Shown here: in pieces, positions 1 to 5,410 of the stretch | Position numbering within the stretch: position 1 is the stretch's first letter | Layout of the letters: each line of letters begins with the position of its first letter | From: Candidatus Avoscillospira stercoripullorum | Lineage (GTDB): Bacteria; Bacillota; Clostridia; Oscillospirales; Oscillospiraceae | Assembly: GCA_018712905.1 (NCBI GenBank) | Contig: DVGD01000025.1 | Location: 1 to 5,410 of the forward strand | DNA: 5,410 nt | Direction: 5' to 3' | Notes under the pieces: generated by a model | Told to the model about the DNA's origin: nothing | The model's input: only the letters and a program-made list of their open reading frames with translations | The model's database searches: none | Made by a program: the position numbers and the translations under genes

Positions 1-114
1 GATGGCGTCCAGCTCTTCATCGGTCTTGTCCCAGGTCCAGTAGAAGTCATTCTTGTACATGTTGTTGATATGCAGGGTTTCAAGATGTCTGGCCAGTTCC
101 AGTGCTTTGCTCAT
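1..114 (-). CDS. ygeW: YgeW-type knotted carbamoyltransferase, N-terminal 38 codons (runs off left edge)
   Basis: Only the first 38 codons are in the window; the frame stays open to base 1. The start is set by ATG at 114-112 with a strong Shine-Dalgarno TAGGAGGA (complement of 123-130) eight bases upstream. The visible peptide begins MSKALELARHLETLH and contains YKNDFYWTWDKTDEELDAI at residues 20-38. Its spacing and the DF-x2-TW-x2-T-x-DEL pattern match, from memory, the N-terminus of E. coli YgeW, a probable carbamoyltransferase of the aspartate/ornithine transcarbamylase superfamily of about 396 residues. The catalytic carbamoyl-phosphate motif (STRTR type) would lie further left and is not seen. 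The gene sits 60 bp downstream of ygeY on the same strand with no visible intrinsic terminator between, so cotranscription is likely. Being next to ygeY, its usual partner, strengthens the call. The physiological substrate of YgeW is unsettled; cytoplasmic location is inferred from the family. Confidence 0.8.
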   Translation of the reverse strand, partial: MSKALELARHLETLHINNMYKNDFYWTWDKTDEELDAI

Positions 115-122
115 GGGATGAA

Positions 123-130
123 TCCTCCTA
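123..130 (-). promoter_or_regulatory. Ribosome binding site of ygeW
   Basis: On the minus strand the sequence reads TAGGAGGA, almost fully complementary to the 16S rRNA 3' end, with eight bases before ATG at 114-112. It fixes the start of the partial gene that would otherwise be hard to place. Confidence 0.8.
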
Positions 131-143
131 ATAGAATATTCAT

Positions 144-170
144 TTGTAGGGGCGCGCATGGCGCGTCCGC
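144..170. repeat. Short GGGGCG hairpin repeat, copy 1 (ygeY-ygeW gap)
   Basis: On the plus strand TTGTAGGGGCG opens an imperfect hairpin: 150-156 (GGGCGCG) pairs with 162-168 (CGCGTCC) with one G-T wobble and loop CATGG. The same TGTAGGGGCG opening followed by a hairpin occurs at 3872-3897. Neither copy is followed by a T-run in either direction, so this is not a convincing intrinsic terminator. It is best described as a short interspersed palindromic element; it could act as an RNA stability or processing element between ygeY and ygeW (inference). Confidence 0.5.
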
Positions 171-174
171 GTGA

Positions 175-1545
175 TTACCGGATGTCGTTGTCAGTGAGGC
201 TCTGGCGGAACTCGGTGACGTCGTCGGTCTTGTTCTCCCCCTGATAGAGATTGACGGCGGCCACGTACACCGCGGCGCAGGTGACCAGATCCTGCTTCCA
301 GGTGATTTCGTTGGGGGCGTGCGCCTGGCTCTCGGCGCCGGGGCCGAAGCCCACGCAGGGGATGCCGTAGCGACCCTGGATGGAGACGCAGTTGGTGGAG
401 AAAGTCCACTTGTCGATGAGGGGACGGTTGCGCTTGTCCATGGCGGAGGGCGCACCGATGCGCTTGTCGCCGTAGAGCGCCTTGTGGGCGTCCACCAGCG
501 CCTGGACATGGGCGGCGGATTCCTTGTTGATCCAGGTGGGGAAGAAGCACTCGGTCTCATAGACCTCGCCCGTCCAGGCGGGACGGTCGTACATGTACAT
601 GCTGACCTTCACGTCGTCGCCGTACTTCTTCACCGCGGGCAGGTCGCGGATCTCCTGGAGGCAGGAGTCCCAGGTCTCGCCAGCGGTCATGCGGCGGTCG
701 ATGGAGATGGCACAGGAGTCGGCCACGGCGCAGCGGCTGGGAGAGGTGTAGAAAATCTGGGAGGTGGTGCAGGTGCCGCGGCCCAGGAACCGGGCGTCCT
801 CATAGTGCTCGGGGTTATACTTGGGGTTGAGCATCTTCACGAGACCCTTGATCTCGGTCTCATCGGCGTCGTCGTTTTCGTTGAGGGCGCGGACATCCTG
901 GAGAATGTCGGCCATTTTATAGATGGCGTTGTCGCCGCGCTCGGGGGCGGAGCCGTGGCAGGAGACGCCCTTGACGTCCACGCGGATCTCCATACGGCCG
1001 CGGTGACCGCGGTAGATGCCGCCGTCGGTGGGCTCGGTGGAGATGACGAACTCGGGGACGATCTTATCCACATTATAGATGTACTGCCAGCACATGCCGT
1101 CGCAATCCTCTTCCTGGACGGAGCCGACCACCATGATCTTGTACCCGGCGGGGATGAGCCCCAAGTCCTTCATGATCTTGGCGCCGTAGACAGCGGAGGC
1201 CATGCCGCCCTCCTGGTCGGAGCCGCCGCGGCCATAGATGATCTCGTCGGTCTCGTAGCCCTCGTAGGGGTCGTGGGTCCAGTTGGCCAGGTTGCCGATG
1301 CCCACGGTGTCGATGTGGGAGTCGATGGCGATGATCTTCTCGCCGTCGCCCATCCAGCCGATGACGTTGCCCAGGCCGTCGATCTCAACCTTGTCGAAGT
1401 TCAGCTTCTTCATCTCGGCCTCGATGCACTTGACCACGCCCTCCTCCTCGCAGCTCTCGCTGGGGATGGCGATCATGGCGCGCAGAAACTTCGACATGTC
1501 TTCCTTGTAGCCTTCGGCGGCTGCCTTGATAGCTTCAAAATTCAT
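175..1545 (-). CDS. ygeY: YgeY-type M20 family metallohydrolase (selenium-metabolism-linked hydrolase)
   Basis: This 456-residue protein is a dinuclear-metal amidohydrolase/deacylase of the M20 (ArgE/DapE/carboxypeptidase G2) family, probably cytoplasmic (no signal peptide). Metal-site motifs appear in canonical order: HIDT with H77 and D79; GRGGSDQEGG with D110; the acidic pair E145-E146 in GSVQEED; E171 in ISTEPTD; and a C-terminal H409 in QAHAPNE. The lid/dimerisation domain starts near 180 and contains SCHGSAPERGDNA with H197. These segments match the YgeY subgroup, whose members lie beside ygeW and selenium-dependent hydroxylase genes. At 456 residues it appears longer than E. coli YgeY (about 403), apparently through an insertion around 359-378 and a tail after about 434 (comparison from memory). 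ATG at 1545 is chosen over the upstream ATG at 1575 because it has GGGAGGG eight bases before it. It is expressed from its own promoter, divergent from the regulator. True substrate unknown. Confidence 0.92.
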   Translation of the reverse strand: MNFEAIKAAAEGYKEDMSKFLRAMIAIPSESCEEEGVVKCIEAEMKKLNFDKVEIDGLGNVIGWMGDGEKIIAIDSHIDTVGIGNLANWTHDPYEGYETDEIIYGRGGSDQEGGMASAVYGAKIMKDLGLIPAGYKIMVVGSVQEEDCDGMCWQYIYNVDKIVPEFVISTEPTDGGIYRGHRGRMEIRVDVKGVSCHGSAPERGDNAIYKMADILQDVRALNENDDADETEIKGLVKMLNPKYNPEHYEDARFLGRGTCTTSQIFYTSPSRCAVADSCAISIDRRMTAGETWDSCLQEIRDLPAVKKYGDDVKVSMYMYDRPAWTGEVYETECFFPTWINKESAAHVQALVDAHKALYGDKRIGAPSAMDKRNRPLIDKWTFSTNCVSIQGRYGIPCVGFGPGAESQAHAPNEITWKQDLVTCAAVYVAAVNLYQGENKTDDVTEFRQSLTDNDIR

Positions 1546-1553
1546 GGTAATGA

Positions 1554-1560
1554 CCCTCCC
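1554..1560 (-). promoter_or_regulatory. Ribosome binding site of ygeY
   Basis: Minus-strand GGGAGGG with an eight-base spacer to ATG at 1545-1543. It decides between this start and the in-frame ATG ten codons upstream (1575), which has no comparable site. Confidence 0.75.
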
Positions 1561-1613
1561 TGGTTCATCATTCACTTGTCCGTTGCTCCCGCTGCGGGAA
1601 CCCTTCTGATACC

Positions 1614-1641
1614 ATCATAGCACAAGAAATGGTTTTGTCAA
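1614..1641 (-). promoter_or_regulatory. Promoter of the ygeY-ygeW unit
   Basis: On the minus strand a perfect -35 box TTGACA (complement of 1636-1641) is separated by 16 bases from TATGAT (complement of 1614-1619). TG-C directly before the latter forms an extended -10. This is a near-consensus housekeeping sigma promoter. The predicted transcript starts near 1607, giving a leader of about 60 nt with a small stem (TCCCG at 1587-1591 with CGGGA at 1595-1599) before the ygeY ribosome binding site. No sigma-54 element is seen, unlike the sigma-54 activator (ygeV) context of the E. coli cluster. Confidence 0.8.
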
Positions 1642-1656
1642 ACAGAATTTTTGTCA
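1633..1656. promoter_or_regulatory. Direct repeat TTTTGTCA, candidate operator
   Basis: TTTTGTCA occurs at 1633-1640 and again at 1649-1656, start to start 16 bp. The first copy overlaps the ygeY -35 box and the second lies just upstream of it. The spacing is about one and a half helical turns, so a tandem same-face site is not implied. It may be a regulator binding site or simply a duplicated -35-like sequence in an AT-rich stretch. Confidence 0.25.
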
Positions 1657-1681
1657 GCCTTAATTTTTTTCAGAAAATCCC

Positions 1682-1709
1682 TTGCAATCTCTCCGGGATG
1701 TGGTATGAT
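1682..1709 (+). promoter_or_regulatory. Promoter of the regulator and downstream PLP genes
   Basis: TTGCAA (1682-1687) is followed after 16 bases by TATGAT (1704-1709), with TGG directly upstream making an extended -10 (TGNTATGAT). Transcription would begin around 1716-1718. This lies back to back with the ygeY promoter; the two -35 boxes are about 40 bp apart, so a protein bound between them could affect both. It also shows that the in-frame ATG codons at 1629 and 1698 are unlikely translation starts for the regulator. Confidence 0.75.
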
Positions 1710-1745
1710 AATCACAGTGGAATATCATTTGCGTCAGAAGAGAGG

Positions 1746-2399
1746 GTGGTCATACTGGAACAGAATCAGCTGGAAAACCTCAAGCAAATCGCCAAGGGCA
1801 TTGCGGCGCAGTTCGGCAGTAACTGCGAGGTAGTGATCCACGAGTTATCCGATCAAAGTGCGTATCACTCCATCGTCGCCATCGAAAACGGGCATGTCAC
1901 CGGCCGAAAAATTGGAGATGGCCCTTCTCACGTGGTGCTCGAGCAGCTGGGGCAGCCCCGGGACGACATGCCCGATGAGCTGTGCTACCTGACCCGCACC
2001 CCCGACGGCAAAATTTTAAAATCCTCCTCCATGTATATCCGGGACAGCAGCGGAAAAATCTGCGCGATTTTCTGCGTGAACTACGATATCTCGGCTCTGA
2101 CCATGGTGGAGCACGCGGTGCACGACCTCATCGGCACCAAAGAAAGTGAGCGCAAGGAGCCCGAGCGCATCACCCTCAACGTAGCCGACCTGCTGGACGA
2201 TCTCATTCGCCAGTCTGACGAGCTGGTGGGTAAGCCTGTGGCGCTGATGACCAAGGAGGATAAGATCAAGGCCATCCACTTCCTCAACACCAACGGCGCC
2301 ATGCTCATCACCAAGTCCGGCGACAAGATCGCCAAGCACTTTGGGATCTCCAAATACACGCTCTATTCTTATTTAGATAGTAAAGTAGGAGGGAATTAA
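1746..2399 (+). CDS. YheO/DauR-like transcriptional regulator (PAS-type domain + C-terminal HTH)
   Basis: A cytoplasmic DNA-binding regulator of about 217 residues. Residues 10-125 resemble the YheO-like PAS domain, with NCEVVIHEL at 26-34 and a closing strand CAIFCVNYDIS at 106-116. After a charged linker (132-142), the C-terminal part ends in a helix-turn-helix at about 187-211 (GDKIAKHFGISKYTLYSYLD). Size and order match the YheO/DauR family, in which DauR controls D-arginine catabolism; the ligand here is unknown. Starts at 1629 and 1698 are rejected because they lie upstream of the expected transcript start. GTG at 1746 is given as the conventional start, but it lacks a Shine-Dalgarno; GAGG at 1742-1745 is better spaced for a CTG at 1755 (214 residues). 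The last codons carry the ribosome binding site of the next gene, so the two are cotranscribed. It probably controls both divergent units (inference). Confidence 0.82.
   Translation: MVILEQNQLENLKQIAKGIAAQFGSNCEVVIHELSDQSAYHSIVAIENGHVTGRKIGDGPSHVVLEQLGQPRDDMPDELCYLTRTPDGKILKSSSMYIRDSSGKICAIFCVNYDISALTMVEHAVHDLIGTKESERKEPERITLNVADLLDDLIRQSDELVGKPVALMTKEDKIKAIHFLNTNGAMLITKSGDKIAKHFGISKYTLYSYLDSKVGGN
2387..2392 (+). promoter_or_regulatory. Ribosome binding site of the 490-residue PLP gene, inside the regulator's last codons
   Basis: AGGAGG lies within the final sense codons (V-G-G) of the regulator, whose TAA is at 2397-2399. The spacer to ATG at 2404 is 11 bases, a little long. The arrangement implies a shared transcript and possible translational coupling. 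Confidence 0.7.
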
Positions 2400-2403
2400 C
2401 ATC

Positions 2404-3871
<1,468 letters not shown>

Positions 3872-3876
<5 letters not shown>

Positions 3877-3897
3877 GGGCGGATTTTATATCCGCCC
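3872..3897. repeat. Short GGGGCG hairpin repeat, copy 2 (abutting the PLP gene stop)
   Basis: TGTAGGGGCGG begins at the gene's own stop codon (TAG at 3874-3876). The perfect stem GGGCGGAT (3877-3884) pairs with ATCCGCCC (3890-3897), loop TTTAT. It shares its opening with the hairpin at 144-170. GTGCC rather than a T-run follows, so it is a poor intrinsic terminator, though it could protect the mRNA 3' end or slow polymerase. Confidence 0.6.
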
Positions 3898-3961
3898 GTG
3901 CCGCACCGGCGCGTCGGACATACCTTCGCCGAACGCCGCCGGTTCCGACATCCGAGAGGGC
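3898..3961. other. GC-rich non-coding spacer with overlapping inverted repeats
   Basis: No supported gene. ACCGGCG (3905-3911) pairs with CGCCGGT (3937-3943), and GTCGGA (3913-3918) pairs with TCCGAC (3944-3949). These pairings interleave rather than nest, so they are alternatives or a pseudoknot. The stretch links the two hairpin repeats and may belong to one of them. Confidence 0.3.
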
Positions 3962-4094
3962 AGGCTCCCTTGTGTAAAGGGAGCTGGCAGGCCGAAGGCC
4001 TGACTGAGGGATTGTAAGCTGCCGATAACTGCAAGCTCTGATCCCCTCCGTCACGCTGCGCGTGCCACCTCCCCTTGGGCACCAAGGGGAGGCT
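3962..4094. repeat. Composite palindromic repeat element with four hairpins (MITE/REP-like)
   Basis: About 133 bp with imperfect terminal inverted repeats, each holding two hairpins. Left end: GCTCCCTT (3964-3971) with AAGGGAGC (3977-3984), then CAGGCC (3988-3993) with GGCCTG (3997-4002), followed by GAGGGAT. Right end: ATCCCCTC, then CACGC (4052-4056) with GCGTG (4060-4064), then an 11-bp perfect stem, 4068-4078 with 4082-4092. Reverse-complemented, the right end follows the left end motif by motif (stem, TGGCA, stem, TGAC, GAGGG-AT). The centre (about 4012-4040) is less structured. It resembles hairpin-rich interspersed elements common in intergenic DNA of gut Clostridia (from memory). It encodes no transposase; mobility would need one in trans. 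No clear target duplication is visible. Confidence 0.7.
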
Positions 4095-4106
4095 TATGGC
4101 TATCCT

Positions 4107-4118
4107 ATGATCGATCAT
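4107..4118. repeat. 12-bp perfect palindrome upstream of the threonine-synthase-like gene
   Basis: ATGATCGATCAT is a perfect palindrome 18 bp before the start codon at 4137. Its first ten bases are identical to the first ten bases of the preceding PLP gene (2404-2413). It also contains an in-frame ATG, but with no suitably spaced Shine-Dalgarno. It could be an operator half or chance. Confidence 0.3.
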
Positions 4119-4123
4119 CCTGG

Positions 4124-4130
4124 AAAGGAG
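4124..4130 (+). promoter_or_regulatory. Ribosome binding site of the threonine-synthase-like gene
   Basis: AAAGGAG sits six bases before ATG at 4137. It fixes this start over the in-frame ATG at 4107 and over the GTG at 4062 inside the repeat. Confidence 0.8.
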
Positions 4131-4136
4131 CATTTC

Positions 4137-5378
4137 ATGCGCCATGTGAAATATGGCCGCTGCGTCAAGTGCGGCAAGACCTATGAGGCCGTGCCGGATC
4201 TCACCACCTGTGAGTGCGGCGGCATTTTGGACATTGTCTACGATTACGATTACATCAAGTCCGTCTTCACCAAGGAGACCCTCAAAAACCGGCAGAACTT
4301 CACCATGTGGCGCTACCGGGAGCTCTTGCCCGTGGAGGACACCACGCCCGATCCGCCCCTGCGGGTGGGCTGGTCGCCCCTCTATGCGGCCGACCGCCTG
4401 GCAGAGCAGCTGGGCATCGCCAAGCTCTATGTGAAGGACGACGGCCTCAACCCCACGGCCTCCTTAAAAGACCGCGCCTCAGCCATGGCTGTGGCTAAGG
4501 CGCGGGAGGCGGGCGCCAAGGTTATCGCCTGCTCCTCCACCGGCAACGCCGCCTCGTCCCTCGCGGGCAACGCCGCGGCGGCGGGCTTTGAGACCTATAT
4601 CTTCGTGCCTTCCCGCGCGCCCAAGGGCAAGGTCGCCCAGCTCATGACCTTCGGCGCCACGGTGATCTCTGTTCAGGGCTCCTATGAGGACACCTTTGAG
4701 CTGAGCAAAGCGGCCATCGACCGCTGGGGCTGGTATAACCGCAACGCCGCCATTAACCCCTACCTCTCCGAGGGCAAGAAGACCGTGTCCCTGGAGATCA
4801 TGGAGCAGCTTAACTGGGTGGTGCCGGACTACATCGCCATCTCCGTGGGCGACGGCTGCACCATCGCGGGTCTCTGGAAGGGCTTGAAGGATCTCTACGC
4901 CATTGGCTTCATCGACCGCCTGCCCCGGCTCATCTCTGCCCAGGCGGCGGGCTGCTGCCCCTTGAACCGCGCCATCGCGGAGAATCAGCCCTGGCACCCC
5001 ATGGAGGAAAATACCCTGGCCGACTCCATTGCCGTGGGCGTCCCCCGCAACGCCGACAAGGCGCTCATGGCCATCCGGGAATCGAACGGCCTGGTGGTCA
5101 ATGTGACCGACGAGGAAATCATGGCCGCCCAGAAGCTTTTGGGCAGAACCTGCGGCGTCTTCGGCGAGCCCGCCGGCGTCACCGGCACGGCAGGGCTCAA
5201 GAAGCTCTGCGAGGAGGGGAAGATTGAGAAGGACGCCACGGTGGTCAGCGTGGTCACCGGCAACGGCCTGAAAGACGTGGCCAACGCCATCGCCTTCTGC
5301 GGCGAGCCCATCTCCATCCCCGGCGACATGGACGAACTATTAAAAGCCTTCGATCAGCGAAATATTCACGTAGAGTGA
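4137..5378 (+). CDS. Threonine-synthase-like PLP enzyme with N-terminal zinc ribbon
   Basis: A 413-residue fold-type II PLP enzyme of the threonine synthase family. An N-terminal zinc knuckle has C9-x2-C12 and C25-x-C27, as in the zinc-ribbon class of threonine synthases. The catalytic segment is GLNPTASLKDRAS with the Schiff-base lysine K111; the substrate loop is CSSTGN (132-137); the phosphate loop is SVGDGCT (236-242). Length is normal for the family. Canonical threonine synthase acts on O-phosphohomoserine, and its lysine motif is usually G-S-F-K-D-R-G; here it reads A-S-L-K-D-R-A, and the phosphate loop has aspartate where G-N-G is common. With no hom or thrB nearby and a ygeW/ygeY setting, a diverged paralogue acting as an ammonia-lyase or beta/gamma-replacement enzyme is at least as likely as housekeeping ThrC (inference). 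It lies 260 bp after the other PLP gene without a clear promoter, so it is probably read from the regulator's promoter. Confidence 0.82.
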   Translation: MRHVKYGRCVKCGKTYEAVPDLTTCECGGILDIVYDYDYIKSVFTKETLKNRQNFTMWRYRELLPVEDTTPDPPLRVGWSPLYAADRLAEQLGIAKLYVKDDGLNPTASLKDRASAMAVAKAREAGAKVIACSSTGNAASSLAGNAAAAGFETYIFVPSRAPKGKVAQLMTFGATVISVQGSYEDTFELSKAAIDRWGWYNRNAAINPYLSEGKKTVSLEIMEQLNWVVPDYIAISVGDGCTIAGLWKGLKDLYAIGFIDRLPRLISAQAAGCCPLNRAIAENQPWHPMEENTLADSIAVGVPRNADKALMAIRESNGLVVNVTDEEIMAAQKLLGRTCGVFGEPAGVTGTAGLKKLCEEGKIEKDATVVSVVTGNGLKDVANAIAFCGEPISIPGDMDELLKAFDQRNIHVE

Positions 5379-5384
5379 CAAACA

Positions 5385-5410
5385 CCCCGGGAATCAATGC
5401 ATTCCCGGGG
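5385..5410 (+). terminator. Hairpin of a probable rho-independent terminator (cut by window edge)
   Basis: Seven bases after the stop codon, CCCCGGGAAT (5385-5394) pairs perfectly with ATTCCCGGGG (5401-5410), loop CAATGC. The stem is 10 bp and GC-rich at its base. The T-run that would confirm termination lies beyond the window, so direction is assumed from the upstream gene. Confidence 0.7.

Noticed and set aside
319..1620. Long plus-strand open frame antisense to ygeY
   Set aside because: It mirrors the third-position GC bias of ygeY, is low-complexity (rich in G, A, V, D, H, L), has no recognisable motifs, and the antisense gene has full M20 catalytic motifs and a proper ribosome binding site.
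1629..1745. Upstream extension of the regulator from ATG 1629 or 1698
   Set aside because: It overlaps the promoter TTGCAA/TATGAT (1682-1709), lacks a ribosome binding site, and precedes the family's usual N-terminus.
3877..3897. Intrinsic terminator after the 490-residue PLP gene
   Set aside because: A good stem, but no T-run follows (GTGCC instead), and the next gene has no evident promoter of its own, so read-through is more likely.
3962..4094. CRISPR array or riboswitch
   Set aside because: The repeats are inverted, not regularly spaced direct repeats with unique spacers, and the layout of mirrored hairpin pairs fits an interspersed element better than any riboswitch fold I recognise.
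4083..4111. Promoter upstream of the threonine-synthase-like gene (TATGAT at 4106-4111)
   Set aside because: No -35-like box lies 16-18 bp upstream; the nearest TTG-containing word (4075-4080) is 25 bp away within a hairpin stem.
4062..4136. N-terminal extension of the threonine-synthase-like gene from GTG 4062 or ATG 4107
   Set aside because: The extension would begin inside the composite repeat. The zinc ribbon starts right after 4137, and only that ATG has a correctly spaced AAAGGAG.

Overview
The window is GC-rich bacterial DNA with tightly packed genes, strong AGGAGG-type ribosome binding sites, sigma-A-type promoters and short GC-rich hairpin repeats between genes. This style, and the gene families present, suggest a high-GC gut Firmicute of the Oscillospiraceae/Clostridiales type (inference; no marker gene is present).

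Layout: five protein genes in two divergent units. On the minus strand, a full ygeY-type M20 metallohydrolase (175-1545) is followed by the first 38 codons of a ygeW-type 'knotted' carbamoyltransferase (114-1), which runs off the left edge. On the plus strand come a YheO/DauR-like PAS + HTH regulator (about 1746-2399), an unusually long fold-type II PLP enzyme (2404-3876) and a threonine-synthase-like PLP enzyme with an N-terminal zinc ribbon (4137-5378). The last gene is closed by a perfect 10-bp hairpin that begins a probable terminator. The 200-bp gap 1546-1745 carries back-to-back promoters, both with extended -10 boxes and 16-bp spacers. The 260-bp gap 3877-4136 is filled by a small GGGGCG hairpin and a composite four-hairpin repeat.

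How the genes may work together: ygeW and ygeY are hallmark members of the E. coli ygeWXY-hyuA-type cluster, whose relatives in gut anaerobes have been linked to selenium-dependent hydroxylases and anaerobic purine/urate or ureido-compound catabolism. In E. coli the PLP enzyme between them is YgeX (2,3-diaminopropionate ammonia-lyase). Here no ygeX is visible. Instead two different fold-type II PLP enzymes are encoded divergently with a local regulator. The most interesting reading is a variant nitrogen-compound catabolic module: a carbamoyltransferase and an amidohydrolase/deacylase release an amino acid (and carbamoyl phosphate), and one or both PLP enzymes deaminate or eliminate from it. 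The substrate cannot be read from the sequence.
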